Shown here in pieces: positions 12,675 through 24,763 of a stretch of 64,000 nucleotides of DNA. The first letter of the stretch is position 1. Every line of letters begins with the position of its first letter. The stretch lies in contig JABRWF010000003.1 of assembly GCA_018343915.1 (NCBI GenBank), positions 4,960,001 to 5,024,000 on the forward strand. Direction: 5' to 3'. This stretch comes from Agroathelia rolfsii (lineage: Eukaryota > Basidiomycota > Agaricomycetes > Amylocorticiales > Amylocorticiaceae). Below the pieces are notes generated by a model. That model was not told where the DNA came from. It saw only the letters and a list, made by a program, of their open reading frames with translations, and ran no database searches. Both the position numbers and the translations under genes were made by a program.

Positions 12675-15600
12675 TCACCTACGTAGCATAGCTCGTGGGG
12701 GAGTGCTGGTCCGTGAATCCAATCTCCTCATCTCCTTGACCAGCTTCTCCATGCCGGGATGTTTATCGTCCCACTGCCCTGTGTAAGTGCCGACCGGGGA
12801 ACCACGCGAAGCGCCAGTGCTGATGCTGACAGGATCCGTGGAGTCGCTAACTTGGTGTTTAGCAAACATGTATGTCAAGAAATCCTTTTTGTCATCCGTG
12901 AGCCCATCGAGGAGAGTGAATAGATGCATCTGATCCCGGAGGACCATTTGGGCCGCGACAATAGCCTCAACAGCACACTCACGAACAATGAGATGCGTCT
13001 TATCGTTCAGCGCCTGATTGTTGAAGAATATGAACAAGCTGCCTCATTGTAATGTTGTAAAAGAAGGGCACATACAGTCAACAGTGTGCTCTTTAAGCGT
13101 GGCAGCTCCTCCTCCAGGATCTCATCTGGCAGCCGGAGGATGAATCTACCCAGGGTGTTCAGCCCGAACCCGTACGTATTAGCCTTGGCCTCTGCTGCGC
13201 CAGGCGTATCGGGCGTCGAGCCATCGCGGAACGACCTCAGCTGTCCGTGCACTGTCGTCAAACCATACACCGGATCTACGCGGCTTGTTAGCGCGTCGCG
13301 AATGGCGTTAGAACCTTCGAGGACCTATAACGCACAGTGAACGGGGGAGTATTAGATTGTGTGTCGCATCACAGTGAAGCACAAGTAGATGCTGTAATAC
13401 GCACATGTATACTCTTGCTATACCGTACAGTAAGCAATGCAGAGAAAATATCCGCCTCACGGCCCTCTAATAGAGGTGCCTGATGCTCAAACATCTCCCA
13501 CAAAACAACGAGAGCATACTCGAGCTCTTCGTCGGACTTGCAATGCAAACAAAATATCAACAAGACATCACCACTAAGAAAGAATCTCAACTCACTGAAG
13601 ACGGGTTCAATGATTTCATTAACGCTGCAAACAGCTTATCGAAGTTCTTGTTCTGCAACCACACATCATCCTGCGCATGCGATGCTGGCTGAGGGTGCAA
13701 CGCCGAAGAAATCGAGCGTGTCAGCGGTGAGGGCGACGCCGGCATCGAGTACGTCGAGCTTGTCGTGCTCATCATCACCACATCTTCCGGTGGCTCGTGT
13801 GCAGGCACGTCCCGGCAGAACGCGGCCACGTTCTTCAAAATGTCGAGCCCGCCCTTGCCCTGCTCCAGAGCTGAAATGTAACCTTGCAGCTCTGCATCGC
13901 GGCTCGTACCGTCCTGAGCAGGTGAGATGGTGCTTTTCTTCCCGACAGCTATTCGACAAGGAACCATTAATATTAAGTACCCCTTGCGGAACCGTGAAGG
14001 AAGATCAGGGGAAGAAGAAGGACAAAACATACTGGACAACCTCTTTACCCACCACCCCGATTCGCTCTTTTGCTCATTTAGCACATCCAACAACGACCGT
14101 ACGCGAACGGGGTGCGCTGCTGGGCTATCCTGGAACATCGCTGCGCGCCTCAATATCTCAGCAGCGGCACTGCTGTTCTTGTTCACCGGAGTCCTGGGCA
14201 ACTGTACCCCGTTGTTGTTCCTGGCGCTTCCATTGCCAGCACCGAGACGAGTCACTGTATTCTGTGTGTCCTGCGTCTTAGAGGGAAGTGGGGTAGCTAC
14301 AGCAGCGGCGGGAGCAACTCGCGAAGCTCTCGGCGTCCGTTGTAAGCTATTACCGGAGGGCGGTGCACCGAGGAGCTCGTCTTCATTCATAGTCGTCTCC
14401 GGTGCCGTCATTGACACTACAGGCACGACCCTCTCAGGAACAGGAGTGGGAACTACCGCTGGCGCTGCTGTCGTTGCCGGTGGTGGCGGTGATGCTGAGG
14501 GTAGACGAATGGCTGGACCTCCCGGCCGCGACGAAGATGAAGGCAACCTCGCATGTGTACCGGTGGGCCTGGGTGGTGAGCGGAACACACTGCTGGTGCT
14601 ATTAACCCGGAAGCTCACGTCTTCATCGTCTGTATCCTCGGACATCGGAGACCCTGGTGCTAGGATGGGGCGGGGGAACGAAAGCGACTGCCTGGGGGAG
14701 ATGGGCAACGGAATTCGAGATGGAGACGTCGGTGTCGGGGACATTGATTTCGAAGTCGGGGATGTCGGAATGCTGCTGTTGGACTTGTTGTTACTGGCAT
14801 GTGTGTAGACTTCGTACGGCGTCGAGAACGAGATTAGGTTCACGGACTCATCCATGTCCACCTCCGTACTATCGTCCTCTGGAATCGGAATCGTCGTCGC
14901 CATCAACAGCGAATCTTCCGCTGAACCCATCACGTCTGCAAGCGTTGTCGATTCGCGCGGGAGACCCGGAATGGAACGGGATTGCTGAGGAAGGGAAAGG
15001 GATGCAAGAGCCGGAGGCGTAGGCCTACCAGCAGACCCGCTGGATTGTCTGGGATACGATGGAGACACGTTCATCGAGCTGGTCGAACTCGACGGCGAGA
15101 CCGTCTTGGGCGGAGTGAAAAGCGATGTGCGTCCCGTCATAGACGAAGGGCTGCGGCCGCTTGCTATGGGCGATGACTTACGCTTTCGCATACTGGTGGA
15201 CAGATCAGGGGGTGTCAACGGCGCATTGTCCGCTCTCAATGCCATGCTCGATGCGGGCCGCGTCTGAGACTTAGAGAGTGAATCACTAGAAGATGATCGC
15301 ACAGGGCCTGTGGCCGAGACAACTCTCGATTTCGGAGACGAGGATGTTGACACTGTAGGAGAATTGATGCGGGCAGGCGGGGATGGCGATGACGTCGCTG
15401 TCGAGGAAACAACCCTCCGTACAGTAGGAGGCGGCGACATGACCCTCGCGGCAGCATGAGACGATGTTGCCTGATGCATCAGAGATGGTGGCGCGTTCGC
15501 AATGGCCTTCGCTTTGGCACGACTAGCCGCAATCTGCGCAGCAACACTGCTCTTTTTTGTCGTTGTCGTAGGCGGCGGTGCCCCACCACCCAAGCTAGCT

Positions 15601-17907
15601 GCATACTCGGCATCAGGGCACGCCTTCTCAAGCTGCCTACGGGCCGTGCTGTCGAGTGCATTGAGGATAACCTGTCCACGTTCTTGCCATATTGCTTCAA
15701 ATGACCAGAAACACCCCCGCGCACTCTCACGCAGGCCCGCGTTCGGGTCCGCCAGCGCCTTCTTCACGAACTTCTCGAGGATGTCGAGGCCACCCGAGGA
15801 TTCAATGGGCCCGCGTGCGCGCGCACCGTGTACCTCGATGTAGAGTTTGACATGGCCGATGGCGTACATGCGCGCTTGGTTGGTCTTTTCCTGTAATGTA
15901 TTCCAGAGCATTGGCAACACTGCTCTCGGCTGGGCAGAACAGTTCGTAATGATTAGATCCGCCGAAGCCTGCGATTGCTGTGCTGTGATCTTCTTGGTGA
16001 ATGCAGCCATCTTAAGCAGGTTTGTCAGTAGGACTTCCATCCATGGGTCGAGTGCTGTGCCTAGCGCTACAGCCAGTTCGCTGTAAAGAGCACAGGTATT
16101 TGTTGCGACCGTTGTGCGAAGACTGGCTAGCTGTATATTAAAATGAAAGTACAGTTAATATCGACACTGGATACAGACAATGAAATTCATACCGTTTTGA
16201 GGCTGTCTTTGATAAAGCTCTCTTTTAGGCTTGCCATAAAAGTATCATAGTAACGCGTGTGGATGCCGCCCTTGATCATGCCACGCACACGTTGAACGGC
16301 TCGATCTCGATCTGCCCAATTATGCTCCGTTTCCTTGCCCTGCAAAATGGAATGTAAATAGAGCAGTTTTCACAAGAAAATGGATAAGCACATACCTCAA
16401 ATGGCTTGATCATGGAATGGAATTCTTGTTCGAGGTCTTTGCTTGATGCGATCTATAGCCTCTTTGAGTACCCTTTCCTCATTTATAGAACTCTGGCAAC
16501 ATACGTAAACAGGTTCAACATCAGTTGACGGGGTTTCAGGTGGCAAACTGGGAGTTGAAGCTGCAGTGCGACTAGGTGGTCTTGAGAGCTCAGCTTTTGT
16601 GCTCACACTCCGGGACATGCCTGTCCCCGGCGTCGTCGAAGATGTGCTCGAGGCCAAAGTCGTTACCTGTGGTCGACGGGAGGCCAAAGCTAAACTGGGG
16701 GGCATATATCCCTTTCCGGACGCTGCAGTGGTACTACTAGCGAGAGGTGTCGCGTCACCACCTTCGTCCTCAAATTCAATCCGTCCTCTACCTCCTGCGG
16801 GTGTAGCTGCCCCACTTCTCACATCGCTGTTGCCACCGGAAGTGGAAGCAGACAGCAATTTAGAGAGGACAGAATCGATTATAGTTTTGCGTACGCCCTT
16901 TTTGCTCATCTCCTTCTTTAGATCAGCGCGGGCCGCATCGGTCACGGCAGGGCCCGAGAAGAGCTCGACGACGCTCGCGCGGGCACAATCGCGTACATGA
17001 GCGTCACTGTCCTCTAATGCATCTACCAGAAGCGAGAGATATGGTCGGATGGGGAATTGATGATATGTGCGCCGGATGTGTACAAGCGTGAGGATGCTCT
17101 GTTATACATACCCACGATTATTTAGTGAATAAACCAAGAGATCAGTAAATAATATCAAAACGCAGAGGAGAGAAACGTATCCAAACCTGCTCCCGTACAC
17201 GCCACACCTTACTGCTAAGACCAGCGTCACGCAGGAATCTCTCAAAGATCATAAACGGTGTCTCCGGCCCTTTACCGTCTTTCTTACCGGTAGTAGAATG
17301 CGACATCCCACCCCCAGAGCGGAAGGCAAGCCCACCGAGAATAACAAGACTTTCGCGTGCCTTGTCTCTCGCCCTGTCGCGCGCATCTCCAAGTCGTTCG
17401 ATGATGCCTCCCGATGGCAAGAAGGCGGTCAGCACCAGTCGCAGAGTGATGACGTCGACGACCGAAGAGGCCGTGGCAGAAGAAGTAGACAGCGTAGAGC
17501 TGGCTAGAGAACGTGGCTGCGTAGACGTCACATGCTTCGACAGGAGAGGGGGGAGTAAGGGCGGCAGGGCGGAGAGCGTCGCAGTTGTGAGGTGGTTGTT
17601 GGATGTGCGCAGACATGCCTTGAGAGCACTAATAAGCGGTTCGGGCTCATTGATCTGTATATGTACATGTGTATAGCATTAGTAATTGGGGTGGATCTGG
17701 CAATGATAAATGGGAATGAACGCGCTTCTATGCCAGCCTCGAAGAGGCCTTGGAGTTTCGTGACCGCGTCGACGCGCACATCGATGTCTGTATGGGTAGT
17801 ATTTACGTTATTACGCCATTGCACGGCCAGTTGCAACAAGAATATCACGAGCCATTCGATTTGCAGAGATCGATGAGTCTTTCCAGTTGTGCACTGTCGT
17901 CAGCCAT
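12675..17907 (-). CDS. STU1: CLASP-family microtubule plus-end protein (Stu1)
   Basis: A multi-exon minus-strand gene. N-terminal TOG-like repeats are read as DVRVDAVTKLQGLFEAG, then ALKACLRTSNNHLTTATLSA (17.5-17.6 kb). A Ser-rich linker lies at 16.4-16.9 kb, followed by the CLASP_N block (EVLLTNLLKMAAFTKKITAQ, SADLIITNCSAQPRAVLPML) at 15.8-16.3 kb. A long Ser/Pro/Arg-rich region with many SP and SxIP-like sites follows (about 13.9-15.5 kb). The C-terminal HEAT-like domain begins LEYALVVLWEMFEHQAPLL and ends GLTDDKKDFLTYMFAKHQ. CLASP/Stu1 stabilises spindle microtubules and promotes rescue. The stop at 12675 and start ATG at 17907 are clear. The first junction, after MADDSAQLERLIDLCKSN, is awkward: frame requires a donor beginning GC (GCTCGT) or another unseen exon. 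Confidence 0.88.
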
Positions 17908-18167
17908 GAGACGAGGGGGATGAGACGACGGCCAAGTGGCCCAATTACAATTGCCGTTGGACTTGAAGACGAAATTCGACTAACGACAACAGCTAACAAC
18001 TGAAACTATTGATTCATCTCGGAACCAATGGTCACGTTTCTGCTTTCTGGCACGTGATCAAAATACCGTCACAGCTTTCAAGTTGTGTGCCAGCGCAACA
18101 ACTGTCAGGTAGTAGTACAAGGTAAAGATATAAGCTGGTCTAGGACTCCGAGTCGGACCCTTGAGGC
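17908..18167. promoter_or_regulatory. Divergent promoter CLASP / PPTase
   Basis: 260 bp between the two divergent start codons. It must contain both core promoters. No obvious TATA box or long repeat is visible. A CACGTG-like E-box core (ggcacgtgatc) lies near 18050. Confidence 0.5.
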
Positions 18168-19300
18168 ATGCAGCACCTCCCCATGCAGGTCTCACTTGTT
18201 GTGTACGAGCCTTCTGCGCTCACAGACGATGTGAGCACATCTCGACAAGCAGCATCTATCCTACCAGCCTGAGATCATCCAATAAAACGACTCGCCAGCT
18301 CTACAATCGTGCTCTTACTCTTATCCATCCAGACCACCAAGAACGTATCCGGAGGTTCTACAGACGTGAAGATGCCTGTCGTTAGCATTATTCAACTACC
18401 TCCAATTCAAGATGATCATATTGTTGATAAATGACCATGCTGCAGCGCAGGCTCTCTCATCGGACGCCTCCTACCGAGGGTGATGCTCCGCCAAGAAAGG
18501 AACATCGCCAACGCAGACATTCAATTCGACAAAACAGAAGCTAACAAGCCCTTCCTGGCATGTCTCCTCCAACCTCCAAAAAGAAAACATCAAATCATGC
18601 ATCGCTGATCATCCACATTTCGCAACAGACTCAACCTGCCCTCGATCCCCCCGTCGCACTCAATGTCTCACACGATAACGCGCTTGTCGCCATGGTTCAC
18701 GGCCCACCCACGCCGCAGGGTGCACCAGTATACCACCTCGGCGTGGACGTTATGCAAGTCCGCCTCCCCCAGCGCGAGTCGTTTCTCCACTTTGTCCAGA
18801 CGTTCAGAGATCAGGTCAAAATAACAATCCCTTAGCCTGCTATTTCTATCTCTTTTTTTTTTTTTTTTTCTATCTCCATACTTGCTGATAATTCACGCAT
18901 ATAGCTAACTCGCCTCGAACAACGCGTCCTCCTCTCTGTTCCCCAAACCGAGGGTATCCGCCGCTTCTTCTGGATCTGGACTATGAAAGAGGCCTATACC
19001 AAAGCCCTTGGTCTGGGGCTCGGCTTTGATTTTGCGCGCATCGAGTACGACGTGCCGAATGAGGTTGTGAGGATTGATGACAAGCCAGCGGCAGGGTGGG
19101 AATTTATCAAGTTTACGCTGTGGGTGGGTGGGGCTAGTGTTGGTGGTGGTGGTGAGGAGGAGGGGGAGGAATACCTTGGCGTTGCAGCGAGATATCTCGC
19201 TGATGATGTTGTGCGTCCGATACGGATCGAGAGCGAGACCTGGGTGAAAAGGTTTGCAGCAGATGAATTTGTGAAGAGTGCTATTGAGATATTAACATGA
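18168..19300 (+). CDS. 4'-phosphopantetheinyl transferase (Sfp/Lys5 type)
   Basis: Five exons (18168-18230, 18299-18380, 18451-18557, 18629-18814, 18905-19300) give 277 residues. Sfp-type motifs are present in order: LNVSHDNALVAM (95-106), HLGVDVM with the Mg-binding Asp124, and WIWTMKEAYTKALG (169-182) with the Mg-binding Glu175 and Lys179. An upstream ERIRRFYRREDACR/RSLIGRLLPR stretch matches the N-terminal CoA-binding half. The enzyme moves phosphopantetheine from CoA to carrier proteins such as alpha-aminoadipate reductase (lysine synthesis) and polyketide or peptide synthases. The third intron (18558-18628) must start with GC (GCATGT). Without it the frame is lost before the NVSHD motif. 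A second ATG at 18183 is also a possible start. A T18-like run lies in intron 4. Confidence 0.9.
18558..18628 (+). other. GC-AG intron in the PPTase gene
   Basis: 71-nt intron with donor CTG|GCATGT and acceptor AACAG|ACT. No GT donor keeps the frame between NKPFL and the NVSHDNA motif, while this GC donor joins them in phase 0. Confidence 0.7.
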
Positions 19301-19449
19301 GAGGTGTTTATTGTGGGACAACATTAGTAATAATAGTGTACTAGGTCTAAAAACTAAACCAAATCAGCGCAACATTTTAAAAACAGGACAGATAAGAGCA
19401 TGTCCACGCGTTATTTTTTTTCTTAAGAAACAGAGCACCATTCTCCTTT

Positions 19450-22400
19450 TCAAGCGCTCTTTACCTCTACTGCACCCTCTTGTCCAGCAGCAGTATCGGC
19501 TCCGGCGCCGGGACCGACACCATCACCTCCCATAGATCGCAACCCATAAGCCCCCAATACACTTCCATCGACGACGCGCGCCGGGCTCTGGAAAAGTAGA
19601 TCCGTCCCGCCTGCCGTTTTCGGGAATGCAATCACGTCCCGGATCGACGGCGTCTTACACAGGATAGACATCAGTCGATCGAAGCCTTGACATTTAGCAT
19701 TTATTCGTTCATATATGTTATAGGTCATAGGCCATCGTTTCCGTTCCGTTCATCCGTAGTGCGTTGTTGACGTTGCATTGTTATCGTGTCGCGTGTCAGG
19801 GCATGGGTATCATATGGGCCATATTTGTGTGCAAGGGTCACCATGTAGATGACAGAGATTACAGCACGTGATGCCGTAAGGGTGAAAGAAAAAAGAAGGA
19901 CGATCGCGTTTTTGGTTTTGACGATTTGATTTTTTTGATACGATGTGATGAATGGATATAGAAGAAAAAAAATCAAAAACAGATCAGCGGACGGATCATA
20001 AACCGAGAAGTTGAAAAAAAGAAGATCTGGATAAAGAGAGGAGGGGAGAAAGGGAGGATGAAATCGGGATCGGGAGCAGGTACCGGATAGGTGGATGGAG
20101 GATAACGGTGTTATTATGTGTGAGTGTTTGTGCTGTGGCGGACTGAGGAAGGGGGATAACTTGGAAAGGAAAAGAAAAAAAAAGTAAGGGGCAGACAAAG
20201 TTGAACATACCTAGAGCAATACCTCCATGCGGGGGTGCGCCGAAGCGTAGTGCATCCAACAGGTGTTGAAATGTCGCTTTCTCCTCTGGCAAGAGCTACT
20301 CAAGAAATCAATCTGTTAGCAACAAGATAAGGAAGAGGAAAAGGCTATCACCGTACCTCCAACACCTTATCAAAAATGAACTCTTGCATCCTGACATCAT
20401 GCACCCGTACGGAGCCACCACCAATCTCTACCCCGTTGAGAACAAGATCATAGTGCTGTCCACGCACTTGCTCAACCTCGCCAGCGTAGAGCCTTTCCAC
20501 ATCCTCGTGCATGGGCGCCGTGAACGGATGGTGGGAGCTGCTCCATCGTCCGCGCGAGAGAAATTCTTTGTCCTCGTCCGCGCGCGTGAAGAGCGGGAAC
20601 TCGGTCACCCAGAGGAAGTGAGGCTTTGAAGGGGGTGTATAATCGCCTATGAATTTGTCATTGTATGAGAGTGCATGTCGTTCCACTCAGGGTAGAGAAA
20701 AAAAAGGTGGGGGTGGGGAAGGGGACAGGAATTTGAAATCACCAACACTTACCCAGCTTCTGCGCCGTCTCGGCAACCAACAACCGCTGTCTTCCGAGCA
20801 CGGTCGACCCGCCCTAGAAGGCACGACCGAATGAATGAATCAGTGGACGAAAAAAAAAACATAAGATCAACACGTTTTTTTTCTTCATTCAGCAAACTTG
20901 CACACGGAAAGACCCGTTTCGCAAAAGTGGAAAAAAGCGACATGTATGAACTTCCATTACTCACCTCGGGTACGGTCGGCTGCCTCGATATCCACACGAC
21001 GTCGCCCTCTTCCAATGCCAATGCGTCCGTGAGCGGAGCACGCACCTCCGATGGGATCCAGCAGCGCCTTTGCTCCTCTCCGGCATTTCCTCTTCCAGCG
21101 TTAATTTCATCCACCCACGTTTTTGCGTTATCAGCCGTGATGACGCAGCAGGCCTAAAAGTATGGTTTGTCGTGTGTGGATACCAAAAAAAGAGAAATGG
21201 ATCGAGTGTGCGTGTGCGTATATGTGATTCCCGGTTCATTCCGTGTTTGCACACGTCATGATCATAATCATGAATCAGTAATATATATACATATGAAATG
21301 AAATCAGTCAGCGCCAGCTTGATGGACATGAAGAAAAACACGGCGAAAGTAACAAAATAAGGAAAAGAACGTAGACGCACAGCATCTCGGGAGTGGGTGG
21401 TACCTGATGTGTCATTACTCGCGGAGGAAAGATGCTCTCGGGCAAGCTGGTGTGCAGCGTTAATGAATGCCCCATCGCGCTGTTTGCGGACAACGAGGAA
21501 CTGCGGTTTTGTTTTCTGTTTTTCCATCCTCGGAGACTCGGAGAGATGGAGGTTATCTAGATCCTCGAGCTACGTATTCCGCAACATGATTTTCTTTAGT
21601 CCGCATGAAAGAAACAAAGAAAATGACATGGATGAACGCACGGATAGATCGAAGCGGGTGTCTGGTTTATCAGATCCATACTGTGTAATAAAGTAAGGGA
21701 AGGAAATGAGTTTGAAAGAACAAAGAACGATGTAGTGGATGGTCTCTGTTCCACCTTTGTCATTGCAGTGTTGTATGTCAGAACATCAAACCGGTTCTGC
21801 AGCTCGACGCCCTCGACGCGCTTCCAAATCTCCCCAACGAGCTCTTCGATCACATCCCTTACCTCAACTCCGCCGATTCGCCACTCGCCATTCCTTTGTG
21901 GCACCCCTTCGGCATTTTCATTCCCCCAAGAGACGAATGCCATCTCGAGATCGACCTGTGTAAACTCTGGCTGACGATCCTTGCGGCCATCCTCATCACG
22001 GAAACAGCGTGCAATTTGGTAATACCTGTCCACAGCACCCGAGCAGATTAGGAGCTGCTTGGGTTGCTGCGGCGACTGGGGCAGTGCATAGAATTGGGGT
22101 TCGCATCGTAAGGGACTACTGATACTGCCTTGCGAAGAGAATGATGATGATGATGGCAGACGCGTCGGCACGAGGAACTCGCGTGCGCCTTCGGGAGAGG
22201 ACTTGAGTAACATGGGCGTCTCCACTTCCGTAAAGCCTGTAGGGATGGAAAAATAAAATAAAATAAATATATTGAAATACATGGATATATGCGCGTGAAA
22301 AACCGCATATTAACGCGTCTGCACATGAATAATAGGATGAGTAGCCTTTACCTCGGTCATGAAGGAGGTTGCGGATGATATGTGCCACCTCGGCGCGCTT

Positions 22401-23077
22401 TTTGATGTTTTCCGACAATGCCGTGCGGCGAAGGTCGAGATAGCGGTAGCGAGCGCGTAGATCATCATTGGCCTGGCATTGCTCGTGTTTCAAACGTCCA
22501 TCTTGTATGACGATGGAAATGACGACTAACGAGATTATGAGGATTGGATGGCACAAACGGCATGTTCCGCTGGGAAGGGTTCAATAATACAAAATCGTCA
22601 ACGTGGACTTCAACATGACCGGCCGGAGTCTGTAGACGGCATACGGCGCCAGATGTCATGAATATCCGAAACGCGTATTGAGTATTGGCTGGGAAAGTAG
22701 AAGCACCTCACGCCTATCCTTTTCTGGTCGTAGATGGACAGAGCCAGTGATGAGCACGGTAGACTCTACAGGCACGTCGGAGAGCGCAGCTAGACGCTCA
22801 GAAGCCTTTCGCGAGACGAGGAGTTGAGTGGTGCCATACGAATCCTTAAGGGGGAAGAAGGAAAGATGTTTTGAAACCTTGCTTGAGAGATGGGTCATCA
22901 AAACCGGGCTGTTGTCGGCAATGCCGGCGCGAAAAAAAGAGGTTACCGTTCAGGCAAGAGCCAACCAGTCAGAACGACGCGTGCGCCAGTGTCATTTGGA
23001 GAAAGGGCGCCGCAGTGGTGAGTACGCTGTGGATATGGCTCTGAGGTTGGAATATGAGCAGCCAGTAGTAGGTTCAT
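19450..23077 (-). CDS. MSD1: Aspartyl-tRNA synthetase, mitochondrial (bacterial type)
   Basis: The minus-strand gene starts at ATG 23077 and stops at 19450. The anticodon-binding OB fold begins [20 protein letters not shown] and [11 protein letters not shown]. Class II motif 2 is [20 protein letters not shown] (about 21.9 kb). A bacterial-type insertion domain lies between motifs 2 and 3. The C-terminal block [11 protein letters not shown] then FDRLMSIL is motif 3. The RDVIAFPKT segment follows. The enzyme charges tRNA-Asp for mitochondrial translation; the bacterial fold separates it from the cytosolic enzyme. A weak N-terminal presequence ([14 protein letters not shown]) is visible. The last intron (19686-20210) is 525 nt, about ten times the local norm, and another near 21.2-21.4 kb is about 240 nt. 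The tail after motif 3 ends in a Gly/Ala-rich extension. Confidence 0.92.
19686..20210 (-). other. MSD1: Unusually long intron in MSD1
   Basis: 525-nt intron set by the frame join IALG to FDRLM across motif 3. It is A- and G-rich on the plus strand with several A7-A8 runs. A 157-codon open frame inside it (19725-20198) is low complexity and shows no domain. Confidence 0.75.
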
Positions 23078-23652
23078 AGTGTCATTACTGAACTGGTATG
23101 AGCAGCCAGGGCATGAAAGCCACGAGGACGGAGAAGAGTCAGGCGGGGTAAAGACAAGAAAGCTTGGCGAGTCAGCATGGATGATGAAGATGGTGATGGC
23201 GAAGGAAGAAAAGAGAGCAGCAGACTGAGCCAGGCAGCGAGCGCGGGTGTGCCGCGGTCATAGGCGGGCGCAGTGCCCTAGGCATCATACCCTATAGGGC
23301 AGTCATAGCCCTATAGCCATGTCCCTATAACTTGGCGGTCGCCTTCTTTCAAGCAGCCCATGTCGATTATCGCGTCCGTCTGTTCATCTCCCTCTCTTGC
23401 CCTCCTGCTCCCATCTGCTGCTCGTTCATAAGCCCACCCACCCCCGGGCTGCTCGTATACTCGCCCGTGCAGTTCGTGCTGCTCTAGCAAGTCACTACAT
23501 CCGCCGCGGATAACCAGGGCAACAGTTCTCTGCTCGCCTATATATCTCGTACCCTTTTCTTTTTTTTCTTTCTTTTCTTTCTCTGCTTTTCACCGTCGCT
23601 CTGCTCGTCCTCTCGACGTCCTCGTATAGCAATCAATCTCTTGCTATCTAAC
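23078..23652. promoter_or_regulatory. Divergent promoter MSD1 / F-box gene
   Basis: 575 bp between divergent starts. It contains three closely spaced copies of CCCTATA(G) between 23290 and 23331, the first inside a palindrome CCCTATAGGG. A pyrimidine tract (23556-23600, mostly T and C) sits immediately before the F-box gene, as is common near fungal transcription starts. Confidence 0.5.
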
Positions 23653-24763
23653 ATGTCTTCCGTCGACGCTCTTCCTGTTGAAATCCTCGACGCCATCTTT
23701 GGCCATCTCCCATCGCGCGACCTTGTTGCGCTCGCCCTCTCCTGTTCTGCCTTTGTTGGCGTAGCGCAGGTCCACCTCTATCGCTTCCTCTCCATCCATC
23801 CATGGCCATCCCACTGGCAACACAACGTCCGCCTCTTGCACACACTTGCCAAGAACTCAACAGTTGCCACTCATGTCCGGTCCCTGACCATCTCCATTAC
23901 ACACGATGCCGTCCTATGTCAATCCTTTTATGCTCTCCTGCGCTCTGCCCTGGCGAACGCCACCGAGTTAATCGAGCTCCAACTCTTCATTGATCAACAG
24001 GCCAGCCATGTTCTGGCCGCCCCCCACGACAGCCCTCTTCCCACCTACCAGCGTCTTGAACGCTTTACCACCTCACTATCCCTTGACGCTCATACCTCGG
24101 CATTTCTTCGACGCACACCTGTCCTGGAGCGAATAGAGATTGACTCGACGTCATCCCTGCGCTCCCTTGGCGCGTCTTCGACACCACCATCCATCGTCCC
24201 ACTCCCGCCAGCGTGCCTGCCACGCTTGAACCAGTTTGTCGGATCGGCGCGCGCAGCGCGCGAGATCCTCCCCGGCCGGCCTGTCCAGTACATTTACCTA
24301 CACGAGGGAGATATCCAGCCTGACGACCTTGCATGGATCTCAACCTCAAAGACGCGCGTGGACGTGCTTGAGATGGTCACGAGTGCACCTTGCGCGCCCA
24401 TTGTGCGCGCTGTCGCCGCGCATCTCCCGGATATTGTTTCGCTGAGGGTGCTGACCACCTACACATTCTCACAAGCACCTGATGCTGTGCGTGCAGAACT
24501 TCTATGATTCATAATCGCACGCTAACGGTCACTTTTTCTTTTCACAGGCGTTCTATTCTGATGTTTCGCGCGCGCTAGAATCCTTCCCGCGCCTACTCGC
24601 ATTCGAGTTGTCCGGGGTGCAATGGTCCGCCTCACAACACGGAGACGCACGGATATGGCGTTCTAAGCCCTCCACGCCGCTAAAGCTGGATTTTGACTCC
24701 GACGACGAGGCCGAGGATGTGGACCGGTATCCCATGATGTCGCATCTGTTCTTCCCGTATTGA
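23653..24763 (+). CDS. F-box protein
   Basis: Two exons (23653-24486, 24548-24763) give 349 residues. An N-terminal F-box is clear: LPVEILDAIFGHLPSRDLVA followed by LALSCSAF. The rest has leucine-rich, loosely repeated segments (HVRSLTISI, LIELQLFIDQ, RLERFTTSL, LERIEIDS) like the degenerate LRR regions of Agaricomycete F-box proteins. F-box proteins recruit substrates to SCF ubiquitin ligases through Skp1; the substrate here is unknown. The C-terminus is acidic (DFDSDDEAEDVD). A well-developed pyrimidine-rich leader precedes the ATG. Confidence 0.85.

Noticed and set aside
13538..16086. Several long plus-strand open frames (up to 293 codons)
   Set aside because: They lie antisense to CLASP exons, and their Ser/Arg/Gly-rich content mirrors the GC-rich coding strand opposite.
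19725..20198. 157-codon frame nested in the AspRS intron
   Set aside because: Low complexity, Phe/Ser/Leu-rich, produced by A/G-rich sequence on the other strand.
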